Positions 1 to 7,124 of a stretch of DNA of 14,851 nt are shown here, piece after piece; position 1 is the stretch's first letter, and each line of letters begins with the position of its first letter. Made by a program: the position numbers and the translations under genes. The notes beneath the pieces are model-generated. The model worked only from the letters and a program-made list of their open reading frames with translations, had not been told where the DNA came from and did no database searches. Source of the stretch: UBA724 sp964229545 (GTDB lineage: Bacteria > Bacteroidota > Bacteroidia > Flavobacteriales > Flavobacteriaceae); contig CAXRDP010000040.1 of the NCBI GenBank assembly GCA_964229545.1, positions 1-14,851 of the forward strand, written 5' to 3'.

Positions 1-1284
1 GCCATTGCCATCATTGCAGGGCTTTTTTTTGTGTTTGGATTTGTTACTTGGGTCAATGGCGCATTGATTCCTTTTATGAAAACCATCAATGAGCTTACCG
101 AAGCGCAATCCTATTTGGTAGCATCAGCTTCTTATATCTCTTTTGTGGTGATGGCTTTGCCGGCCTCTTTTTTGTTGCAAAAGACAGGCTATCGAAAGGG
201 AATGTCCATGGGGCTTTTTGTTATGGCATTGGGCGCTTTGGTTTTTATTCCTGCAGCAGAAGCGCGTACATACTGGATGTTTTTGATGGGAATTTTTATT
301 CAAGGTGCCGGTATGACCATCTTGCAGACAGCAGCCAACCCCTATATTACCATACTGGGTCCTATTGAGAGCGGCGCCAAACGCATTGCCATCATGGGCA
401 TTGCCAACAAAGTAGCTGGAGCGTTAGGGTCACTTATTTTTGGTGCTATTTTGCTAAAAGGAATCGATGAAGTCAAAGACAAGCTTGGTGAGGTGTCTGA
501 CACAGAAAAGACCGCATTGCTAGATCAAATGGCCGATAGTGTGTTTGTTCCCTATGTGGTCATGGCGTTGGTGCTGTTTTTATTGGGATTCCTGATGCGC
601 AAAGCACCCCTCCCTCATGTAGAGGCTGCCCAAGAAGACAGTCCTACGCAAAAGGTCAACAACAAAAAAACCATTTTTCAATACCCCCACTTGTGGCTGG
701 GCATGCTTACCCTTTTTGTGTATGTGGGTGCCGAAGTGATTGCAGGAGACACCATCATTGCTTATGGTATCGCCCTGGGAATCTCAGCGGCCAAAGCGAA
801 GTTTTTCACGACTTTTACATTGATGGCTATGGTAGCTACCTATGCACTGGGGGTGGTTCTCATACCAAAATACCTCAGTCAAAAAATGGCCTTACAAATG
901 AGTGCCGCACTGGGTATTGTGCTTAGCGGATGTATTCTAGCAACGGATGGATATACTTCGGTTTTGTTTGTTGCAGCCTTGGGTGTGGCCAACGCCTTGG
1001 TATGGCCAGCTGTGTGGCCACTCACACTAGAGGGTTTTGGAAAACACACCAAAACAGCTTCTGCCTTGCTGATTATGGCCATTTCTGGTGGCGCCATTAT
1101 CCCACCTTTATATGGGAGATTGGTAGATCAAGGCAAGGACGCACTTGTTTCAGCAGGTGTAGACGCTGCACCAGCCTTGGCCACGGCCGCCAAAGAGAGT
1201 TATTACATACTTATCCCCTGTTATTTCATTATCTTTTATTTCGCCGTATGGGGGCATAAACTGAGTAAAACAAAATCATTATAA
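1..1284 (+). CDS. Sugar MFS permease, FucP/GluP type (5' end missing)
   Basis: A proton-coupled sugar permease of the major facilitator superfamily, fucose/glucose/galactose branch, in the inner membrane. The frame is open from base 1 and reads IAGLFFVFGFVTWVNG, the usual first helix of the family, so the true start lies upstream and the GTG at 31 is internal. Family marks are NGALIPFMK early on and ILQTAANPYITILGP near position 300-360, plus GANKVAG-like IANKVAG. At least ten hydrophobic helices are visible in 427 residues, with a charged central loop around 600-670, which is close to a full 12-helix carrier. It ends in TAA 41 nt before the next gene on the same strand, so co-transcription is possible. 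The exact sugar cannot be read from the sequence; related proteins carry glucose, galactose, fucose or N-acetylglucosamine. Confidence 0.9.
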   Translation, partial: AIAIIAGLFFVFGFVTWVNGALIPFMKTINELTEAQSYLVASASYISFVVMALPASFLLQKTGYRKGMSMGLFVMALGALVFIPAAEARTYWMFLMGIFIQGAGMTILQTAANPYITILGPIESGAKRIAIMGIANKVAGALGSLIFGAILLKGIDEVKDKLGEVSDTEKTALLDQMADSVFVPYVVMALVLFLLGFLMRKAPLPHVEAAQEDSPTQKVNNKKTIFQYPHLWLGMLTLFVYVGAEVIAGDTIIAYGIALGISAAKAKFFTTFTLMAMVATYALGVVLIPKYLSQKMALQMSAALGIVLSGCILATDGYTSVLFVAALGVANALVWPAVWPLTLEGFGKHTKTASALLIMAISGGAIIPPLYGRLVDQGKDALVSAGVDAAPALATAAKESYYILIPCYFIIFYFAVWGHKLSKTKSL

Positions 1285-1325
1285 ACAACAATTAATAAAA
1301 ACAACAACTCAATAAAACTTTAAGA

Positions 1326-1565
1326 ATGGAAAAAAATATTTACTGGAAAAAAAATATTAAATACATCACCATTTTACTAACCCTGTGGTTCATTGTATCA
1401 TTTGGATGTGGAATCCTATTTGTAAATGAGCTAAACGCTATTCAAATAGGTGGCTTTAAACTCGGATTTTGGTTTGCACAACAAGGAGCTATTTTCGGAT
1501 TTGTGGCGATCATTTTTGCCTACATCTATTTGATGAATCGTTTAGATAAAACCTTAAATAATTAA
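1326..1565 (+). CDS. DUF4212 small subunit of sodium/solute symporter
   Basis: A 79-residue membrane protein of the DUF4212 (sodium:solute symporter small subunit) family. It has two predicted helices, about residues 15-35 and 48-70. The family hallmarks are the N-terminal YWKKNIKYI, then the WFIVSFGCGILF helix, the FKLGFWFAQQGAI segment, and a YIYLMNRLDK end. In known gene pairs this small subunit directly precedes a large SSS-family permease. Here the large subunit starts only 5 nt after the stop, so the two are surely co-translated and probably form one transporter in the inner membrane. The start is the first ATG in frame, preceded by an A-rich stretch with no Shine-Dalgarno sequence, as is usual in Bacteroidota. 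Confidence 0.92.
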   Translation: MEKNIYWKKNIKYITILLTLWFIVSFGCGILFVNELNAIQIGGFKLGFWFAQQGAIFGFVAIIFAYIYLMNRLDKTLNN

Positions 1566-1570
1566 GACCT

Positions 1571-3232
1571 ATGGAACTTCAATATTGGATTTGGATTGCA
1601 GTTGGACTCAGTTTTTCGCTCTACATTGGAATTGCCATATGGTCTCGTGCGGCTTCCACTAAAGAATTTTACGTAGCAGGAGGAGGTGTACACCCCATAG
1701 CCAATGGCATGGCCACAGCTGCTGACTGGATGTCCGCGGCTTCCTTTATTTCTATGGCCGGAATCATTTCCTTTGGCGGCTATGACGGCTCTGTCTTTCT
1801 TATGGGATGGACTGGAGGCTATGTGCTATTGGCATTGTTGTTGGCGCCCTATTTAAGGAAATTTGGCAAGTTTACCGTACCAGACTTTATCGGCGATAGG
1901 TATTACTCAAACACCGCCCGTTCGGTAGCTGTATTCTGTGCACTCATCGTGTCGTTTACCTATATCGCCGGCCAAATGCGAGGGGTAGGTGTGGTCTTTT
2001 CAAGGTATCTCGAGGTAGATATTGTCACTGGTGTTCTGATTGGTATGGGGATTGTATTGTTTTATGCGGTACTAGGAGGTATGAAAGGAATCACCTATAC
2101 CCAAGTGGCGCAGTATTGCGTTTTGATCTTTGCCTTTATGGTGCCAGCAGTGTTTATTTCCTTTTTAGTAACAGGAAATGTCATTCCACAAATTGGATTT
2201 GGTTCAAGTGGAGCCGATGGCGTTTACCTCCTCGACAAGCTCGATGGCTTACACAGGGAGTTGGGTTTTCATGAATACACTTCTGGCAGCAAGTCCCTGT
2301 TCGATGTCTTTTGCATCACCATGGCTCTTATGGTTGGAACTGCGGGTCTTCCCCATGTGATTGTCCGTTTTTTTACCGTAAAAAAAGTCAGTGACGCTCG
2401 TAAGTCTGCTGGATGGGCGCTGTTGTTTATCGCCATTCTCTATACCACAGCACCTGCGATTGCTGTCTTTTCTCGTACCAACCTTATCGAAACGGTAAGC
2501 AACCAGCCCTATGAAAATATGCCGGATTGGTTTGACAAATGGGAAACTACCGGACTTTTAGGTTTTGACGACAAAAATCAAGATGGACTCATTCAATACA
2601 CAGCCAGTCCTGTCACAAACGAACTCACGGTTGATGCGGACATCATGGTATTGGCCAATCCTGAAATTGCTCAATTGCCCAACTGGGTGATTGCATTGTT
2701 GGCAGCGGGTGCCTTGGCAGCCGCATTGTCTACTGCAGCCGGATTGCTACTGGTCATTTCATCCGCCGTATCACATGACTTGTTGAAAAAAATTGTCATG
2801 CCTAAGATCTCAGAACGTGGCGAACTCATCGCAGCGCGTGTTGCTGCAACTGGGGCAGTGTGTTTGGCAGGCTATTTCGGCATCAACCCACCGGGATTTG
2901 TAGCCGCAACAGTGGCGTTGGCATTCGGATTGGCAGCATCTTCATTCTTCCCAGCCATACTATTGGGTATTTTTTCAAAGCGCATCAACAAAGAAGGCGC
3001 CATAAGCGGCATGCTTGTGGGAGTTTCTCTGATGCTTTTCTATATGCTCAAGTTTAAGTTTGGATGGTTTGGTGGAGGCACTAAAGCCGATTGGTGGTTT
3101 GGAATTTCCCCCGAAGGTTTTGGCACCATAGCTATGGTAGCCAATTTTGTGGTGACTTTAGCAGTAAGTAATCGTACACCAGCTCCTGATTTGGAAGTTC
3201 AAAAACTGGTAGAAAATATCAGGAAGCCCTAA
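1571..3232 (+). CDS. Sodium:solute symporter large subunit (SSS family, VC_2705-like)
   Basis: A 553-residue sodium-coupled symporter of the SSS family, in the subgroup that pairs with a DUF4212 subunit. About a dozen hydrophobic helices are visible. Residues 48-61 (ATAADWMSAASFIS) match the conserved early motif of ActP-like carriers, and GTAGLPHVIVRFFTV in the middle is also typical. Between two helices lies a hydrophilic loop with an EF-hand-like stretch at residues 334-345 (D334, N336, D338, G339, I341). ActP-like relatives move acetate or other short monocarboxylates, and that is my best guess for the substrate, but no acetyl-CoA synthetase or sensor gene is present here to support it. 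The gene starts 5 nt after the small subunit and ends 30 nt from the convergent DUF3570 gene. No clear terminator hairpin is seen in that gap. Confidence 0.9.
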   Translation: MELQYWIWIAVGLSFSLYIGIAIWSRAASTKEFYVAGGGVHPIANGMATAADWMSAASFISMAGIISFGGYDGSVFLMGWTGGYVLLALLLAPYLRKFGKFTVPDFIGDRYYSNTARSVAVFCALIVSFTYIAGQMRGVGVVFSRYLEVDIVTGVLIGMGIVLFYAVLGGMKGITYTQVAQYCVLIFAFMVPAVFISFLVTGNVIPQIGFGSSGADGVYLLDKLDGLHRELGFHEYTSGSKSLFDVFCITMALMVGTAGLPHVIVRFFTVKKVSDARKSAGWALLFIAILYTTAPAIAVFSRTNLIETVSNQPYENMPDWFDKWETTGLLGFDDKNQDGLIQYTASPVTNELTVDADIMVLANPEIAQLPNWVIALLAAGALAAALSTAAGLLLVISSAVSHDLLKKIVMPKISERGELIAARVAATGAVCLAGYFGINPPGFVAATVALAFGLAASSFFPAILLGIFSKRINKEGAISGMLVGVSLMLFYMLKFKFGWFGGGTKADWWFGISPEGFGTIAMVANFVVTLAVSNRTPAPDLEVQKLVENIRKP

Positions 3233-3262
3233 TATGACTCCGGTATTATTGTTTTTTACCTC

Positions 3263-4711
3263 TTAGTCGATCACAAATTTGACAGCTGTAGAGATGATAT
3301 TGGCACGCAAGCCATCGGATCTCTGATAATGTTGAAACCGAATATCTGCGGACTTGAAGCCTGCTTTCCAAATCCGCTTTGATGTAAACAAGTCTGTGTA
3401 GCCCAGACCAAGGCCCCATTGGTGGCTGTCAAAAGCCGATAGGTCATAATCGGAGGTGTAGTAAGATGCAATAGATTGATGCTGGTTAAAAGGCGCAAAA
3501 TAATCTGCTGCAGTTTGGTCATAAAAGCGGTATGTGGGTGTCAGTTTCCAACTCAGCCCTAATTTTATAGGTAATTCAAGTTGAAGAGTGTTAGACACTA
3601 TGCCCCAATCATCTTGATAGTGGCGGTAATAGGATCGCAACACAAAGCTTTCGCTCAAATATAGGTGGAGGCGTGCCCCGAAAGGAATTTTGGTCCGGCT
3701 GTCGGGCAAGCGCTCCACATCATCGGCCAATTGGAAAACAGAACGATTTTGTTGGGATTCGTATTGTGAAATTAGACCGGCATCTCCTATAAAATAATTG
3801 GGTCTATCAGAGAAATACACCCTTTGTAAAGGATTCGATAGCAAGCCATTCTGAAACACATAATCCCCAAAAATGGCAATTTGTGCAAAAGAGCTAAGAA
3901 TTTGAGAAAACAAAAACGACACGGAATAGCTGTTTCGATTGACCTGTTCAAAGTCTACAGCCAAGGGCCTGTAGCCTAAGCTAGGAATTCCTTGAGAATC
4001 GAGTACGCTAACCCCATTAAAATAACTCCTACTATTGGTTAAAAAGGAATCACCAAACTTTAAAAACTCGTGAATTTCTGTTGGAGTGACAGGCTTCCAT
4101 CGGTCCAAATAGACTTGCCCCTTGAGCGAAATTTCAGCGTTTTTGTCACGAATCAATTTTGAAATTCCAGCACCAAGTCCAAATGATTCGTAATCATATT
4201 CGAAGCTACTCGACAATCGTGCATTCCAGATGGTGTTTCGATCGTCAGAACTGTGTGCGTAATTTAGAGATATTGAGGTAAGTGCATCTTTATAGGAGGC
4301 TCCCGAAGAGGCCACCCATGGAGAGCCTGTTGGCGCCACATTTGCACCGCCCCCCTCGTAACCATCGTCATCGTCGTCGTCATCATCATATCCACCTCCA
4401 GAGGCACCACTTTTGTTAAAAGGATTGCCATTGCTCGAACTGGCAGAGGTGTAGGCAGACAAACCAATATCTGCAGTTAGCACCTCATCTGCCGATAAAG
4501 GCATTTTAATCACAATAGTGGGCGTGTAGTTGGTCAACGCTTCGTTCCCTATACCCCCAGTAACAGCAGCATGGGTGCCCTCTTGTTTGTAGGCACTCAT
4601 TAGCATATCAATTTCAGTAGTTTCTAGTACCTTTTTCTTAAAAGTCAAAAGAGAATCTTGGGCCTGAGTTGCCAGTCCGACCAACAATAGTATTAAAACA
4701 ATTTTTTTCAT
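3263..4711 (-). CDS. DUF3570 outer-membrane protein, possible flavinylation target
   Basis: A 482-residue exported protein of the DUF3570 family. I chose the ATG at 4711 because it gives a clean signal peptide (MKKIVLILLLVGLATQAQ) and lies 1 nt after the upstream stop; the open frame runs 64 codons further but only as an overlap with that gene. The body alternates short hydrophobic and polar stretches with many aromatic residues, as in an outer-membrane beta-barrel. An unusual low-complexity loop at about residues 95-140 holds SGAS (101-104), eight consecutive Asp (109-116), a Gly-rich part, and a second SGAS (136-139). S/T-G-A-S/T is the core of the site that ApbE modifies with FMN, and apbE is in the same operon. 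The family function is unknown; a flavin-carrying role is my inference. It is the last gene of the operon. Confidence 0.85.
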   Translation of the reverse strand: MKKIVLILLLVGLATQAQDSLLTFKKKVLETTEIDMLMSAYKQEGTHAAVTGGIGNEALTNYTPTIVIKMPLSADEVLTADIGLSAYTSASSSNGNPFNKSGASGGGYDDDDDDDDGYEGGGANVAPTGSPWVASSGASYKDALTSISLNYAHSSDDRNTIWNARLSSSFEYDYESFGLGAGISKLIRDKNAEISLKGQVYLDRWKPVTPTEIHEFLKFGDSFLTNSRSYFNGVSVLDSQGIPSLGYRPLAVDFEQVNRNSYSVSFLFSQILSSFAQIAIFGDYVFQNGLLSNPLQRVYFSDRPNYFIGDAGLISQYESQQNRSVFQLADDVERLPDSRTKIPFGARLHLYLSESFVLRSYYRHYQDDWGIVSNTLQLELPIKLGLSWKLTPTYRFYDQTAADYFAPFNQHQSIASYYTSDYDLSAFDSHQWGLGLGYTDLFTSKRIWKAGFKSADIRFQHYQRSDGLRANIISTAVKFVID

Positions 4712-4712
4712 A

Positions 4713-4922
4713 TCAATTACAGCCACAGCCGCCTCCCGATTTTCCTCCATTGGCCCCAGAAGCCGCCTCTCTATACACTTGGAAAGTGGTTTCAAATCGT
4801 TCGCATAAATATGCGTTGAGCTCCATGTCTGGATCATTAATATTGATTTTTTCGTAGGCTTTGAGCGTTGCACAGCTTTGCAGTGCAAACCCCAATAGCA
4901 CAATAAGACCTATTTTTTTCAT
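4713..4922 (-). CDS. DUF4266 small lipoprotein with Cys-Gly-Cys tail
   Basis: A 69-residue lipoprotein of the DUF4266 family. It has a short signal peptide ending in a lipobox, LQSC, with Cys17 as the lipidated residue. A short helix-prone middle follows, then a C-terminal tail rich in glycine (residues 55-69) that ends GGGCGCN, with Cys66 and Cys68. This tail is the family signature. Its start codon overlaps the apbE stop as ATGA, and its stop is 1 nt from the DUF3570 start, so translation is coupled on both sides. The function is unknown. The paired cysteines suggest a metal-binding or redox-active tail that could be served by the thioredoxin-fold protein of the same operon; that is inference. 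Confidence 0.88.
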   Translation of the reverse strand: MKKIGLIVLLGFALQSCATLKAYEKININDPDMELNAYLCERFETTFQVYREAASGANGGKSGGGCGCN

Positions 4923-5902
4923 TCTTGTAAAAGTTCAATGTTTTTTGATTGATGTATTTTTTGATGGCTGTCTACCAACACACATTCTATTCCATCTAAT
5001 TGATCGATCATGGCAAGGCCTGCTTCTACACCCATCACAGACAAGGAGGTAGCCAAGGCATCAGCCAGCTCGGCTTTGGGAGCCATGACCGTAGCACTAA
5101 TCAACTCATGACTTGGCATACCGGTTTTTGGATTGATAATATGTGCGTAACGCTTGCCGTCTATAAGGGTGTATTTCTCGTAATCCCCTGAAGTGACCAC
5201 AGCACCATCTTTGATAGGAAACCATGAAAAAACCTTGCTTTTGTCCATCGGGTTGCTAATACCAACCATCCAAGGGCTCCCATCAGCTTTGGTTCCCCAA
5301 ACACTCATGTCGCCGGATGCATTGATGATGCCTGAGACTGCCCCACGTGATTTCAACAGGTCTTTTGCTTTGTCTGCAGCATATCCCTTCCCGATAGCAC
5401 CAAACCCGATTTTCATACCTTCTTCCTCTAAAAACACACTGCTATCCTTTGGGTCTAATATTACTTTTTCAAAACCTACTTTCGAAACACTTTGTCGAAT
5501 CACTTCTTTATCAGGCATAAGAGTCATACTGCCATCAAACTTCCATATCCGATCCATTGAGGCATAGCTAATATCAAAAGCTCCTTGAGTAATTTTAGAA
5601 ATGGAAAGTGAGCGTTGAATAAGCTCAAAAAGTTCAGAATCAACCGCCACAGCAGCCTTCCCAGCATTGTGATTGATTTGACTGGTTTGTGAATTTGGAT
5701 CCCATGAAGATATCAGCTGTTCGATTCGAGAAATTTCTTCTACAGCCATTTCTATATAGTAAGTGGCCTCTTTTTGATTTTTTGCTACTATGGTAATTTC
5801 AAACCCACTCCCCATTAATGTCATCGACCTTGTAAAGGTTTGTTGGGCATGCAAGTAGCCTATTAAAAACAAAGACACTATGGACAAATGAATTGTGCTC
5901 AA
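4919..5902 (-). CDS. apbE: FAD:protein FMN transferase (ApbE), exported
   Basis: A 327-residue ApbE-family enzyme. It uses FAD as donor and, with Mg2+, links FMN through a phosphoester to Ser/Thr in proteins on the outer side of the inner membrane. Visible motifs are ISSWDPNSQTSQIN (65-78), GAFDIS (107-112), the central GFGAIGKGYAADKA (167-180), INASGDM (194-199), TSGDYEKY (237-244), HIINPKTGMP (254-263) and ADALAT (280-285), which carries Mg-site residues. The N-terminal hydrophobic stretch ends LHAQ without a lipobox Cys, so it is probably a soluble or periplasmic form. The start is a TTG at 5902 overlapping the upstream stop as TTGA; the frame is closed by a stop eight codons upstream, with no ATG or GTG between. 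The length is normal for the family. No Nqr, Rnf or FMN_bind substrate gene lies nearby. Confidence 0.94.
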   Translation of the reverse strand: MSTIHLSIVSLFLIGYLHAQQTFTRSMTLMGSGFEITIVAKNQKEATYYIEMAVEEISRIEQLISSWDPNSQTSQINHNAGKAAVAVDSELFELIQRSLSISKITQGAFDISYASMDRIWKFDGSMTLMPDKEVIRQSVSKVGFEKVILDPKDSSVFLEEEGMKIGFGAIGKGYAADKAKDLLKSRGAVSGIINASGDMSVWGTKADGSPWMVGISNPMDKSKVFSWFPIKDGAVVTSGDYEKYTLIDGKRYAHIINPKTGMPSHELISATVMAPKAELADALATSLSVMGVEAGLAMIDQLDGIECVLVDSHQKIHQSKNIELLQE

Positions 5903-6330
5903 TCGATTAGTTTTCTCAATTTTTCAATATATCCCAAAGCACCAATTTTTTCATATCCAAACTGAGCAACAACGTTTCCTTGACTTATGACAACCACTAG
6001 AGGAAAAAAACCATTTGGGTTGTAAGATGCTGCCAACTCTTTGTGTAGCTTATCTAAGCTTTGAGGTAGTTTGTTTGCTTTTTTACGTGGAAAATCGGCT
6101 TTGTATAAAACCAAATGTTTGTCGGCAAAATTTTCAAAGCTTTTGTCTTGCCAGATTTCCTTGTCTAGTTTGATGCATGGGCCACACCAATCGGATCCAG
6201 AAAACACCAACACCAAGAGGCGGTTTTCTTCTTGACTCAATTCTTGTGCTTTGTTCCAATCCGACTGAAAAACTTGTGTATGTCCCCAAAAAGAAATCAG
6301 AAGAAAGCCAAAGACGGATAAATATTTCAT
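5899..6330 (-). CDS. Periplasmic thioredoxin-fold protein (CGPC)
   Basis: A 143-residue thioredoxin-family protein. A signal peptide (about residues 1-18, MKYLSVFGFLLISFWGHT) sends it across the inner membrane. The redox site is SGSDWCGPC, with Cys49 and Cys52, and the cis-proline expected opposite it is Pro110 in GFFPLVVV. The C-terminal strand and helix (VVAQFGYEKIGALGYIEKLRK) complete the fold. The KADFPRKKANK insert resembles the DUF255/thioredoxin_7-like branch, whose members usually reduce or isomerise disulfides in exported proteins. It is the first gene of the tight four-gene operon and its stop overlaps the apbE start by 4 nt. Likely partners are the cysteine tail of the DUF4266 lipoprotein or other exported thiols; this is inferred from gene order. 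Confidence 0.9.
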   Translation of the reverse strand: MKYLSVFGFLLISFWGHTQVFQSDWNKAQELSQEENRLLVLVFSGSDWCGPCIKLDKEIWQDKSFENFADKHLVLYKADFPRKKANKLPQSLDKLHKELAASYNPNGFFPLVVVISQGNVVAQFGYEKIGALGYIEKLRKLID

Positions 6331-6390
6331 TTTATAAAGTTAATATTTAAATAGTTAAGTTAATTACTCAAAAACAATGCCAACGATACT

Positions 6391-7098
6391 TCAAAACAGT
6401 TTTTGGAAATATTTTTTAATTGTGGGAGATGTCACAAACCAAAGCAAAAACCCACTCAAAACTGTAATCAACCCCAACATAGAAAAAGCCCTCAAAACGA
6501 CATTGTTAAAATTGTCCCTTCCTTCGTAATCCATTGTGTGAGTCATCCATAAAAAATCAAACCACCGCCATTTTCTATGGCGCACTGTTTGAAACTTGCC
6601 GTCCTCAACTGAAACATAGCCTTTCAGTGAATCAGGAGTATTGTAAGAGATGACATAGGCAGGAAGCAGTTTCTCTCGATATTCATGGTGAGGATTTACA
6701 TGCGTTATTTTTTCTACTCGCAACACTTCCAAACCTTCAATAAGGTGTCTATTGGCTACAGAAATTGCTTCATCTTCAGAAAGCCCCTCTTTTTTCAGTC
6801 CTGTCTGGGCATGATAGAGTTCTTTTTCATTGATGTAGTAGTAGGGCTGACCAGCAATGCTTCTTAAAGATACATTTTGAATCCCATGACTTGCTTTGAG
6901 TGCTGTTGGGCTAAGGAGTGAGTCAAAAGCAAGATTTGAAATGCTTTCTTTTTTGTATTGGTTTCCGTGAATGTTGTCTAAGTTGGTCCAACTAAAATAC
7001 AAGCCACTGATTGTCCACATCAAAAATTGTATTCCTAAAAACACTCCTAAGTATCGATGTGTTTTCCGAATTTTTATTGAAGTCTTTCTAGAAACCAT
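6391..7098 (-). CDS. PepSY domain membrane protein
   Basis: A 235-residue inner-membrane protein of the PepSY-associated family. The N-terminal helix (about 17-38) follows KIRKTHRYLGVFLG, the usual start of flavobacterial PepSY_TM proteins, and a second helix lies at about 204-222. Between them is a roughly 160-residue outer domain containing PepSY-like segments (LSEDEAISVANRHL; YVSVEDGKFQTV) and the conserved WFDFLWMTHTMDYEGRDNFNN stretch just before helix 2. His14 and His187 are candidate heme or membrane-edge ligands, unproven. I prefer the ATG at 7098: an upstream in-frame ATG at 7164 would overlap the CNNM gene by 40 nt and add a polar tail unlike the family. Longer PepSY relatives carry reductase domains; this one does not. 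The gene is 26 nt after the CNNM stop and 60 nt before the thioredoxin start. Confidence 0.85.
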   Translation of the reverse strand: MVSRKTSIKIRKTHRYLGVFLGIQFLMWTISGLYFSWTNLDNIHGNQYKKESISNLAFDSLLSPTALKASHGIQNVSLRSIAGQPYYYINEKELYHAQTGLKKEGLSEDEAISVANRHLIEGLEVLRVEKITHVNPHHEYREKLLPAYVISYNTPDSLKGYVSVEDGKFQTVRHRKWRWFDFLWMTHTMDYEGRDNFNNVVLRAFSMLGLITVLSGFLLWFVTSPTIKKYFQKLF

Positions 7099-7124
7099 TA
7101 GCGCTCTATCTTTGATATTCTGTA

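Noticed and set aside
930..1259. 109-codon frame inside the sugar permease gene
   Set aside because: Out-of-frame shadow; its Cys/Trp/Gly-rich translation has no family pattern while the other frame gives intact MFS helices.
4712..4903. A 64-codon N-terminal extension of the DUF3570 frame
   Set aside because: It lies wholly inside the DUF4266 gene in another frame, carries no export features, and would bury a clear signal peptide that begins at 4711.
5899..6330. Thioredoxin gene as a cytochrome c maturation factor (ResA/CcmG type)
   Set aside because: It has the CGPC site but lacks the TlpA/ResA GxxGxP-type inserts and no cytochrome biogenesis gene is nearby.
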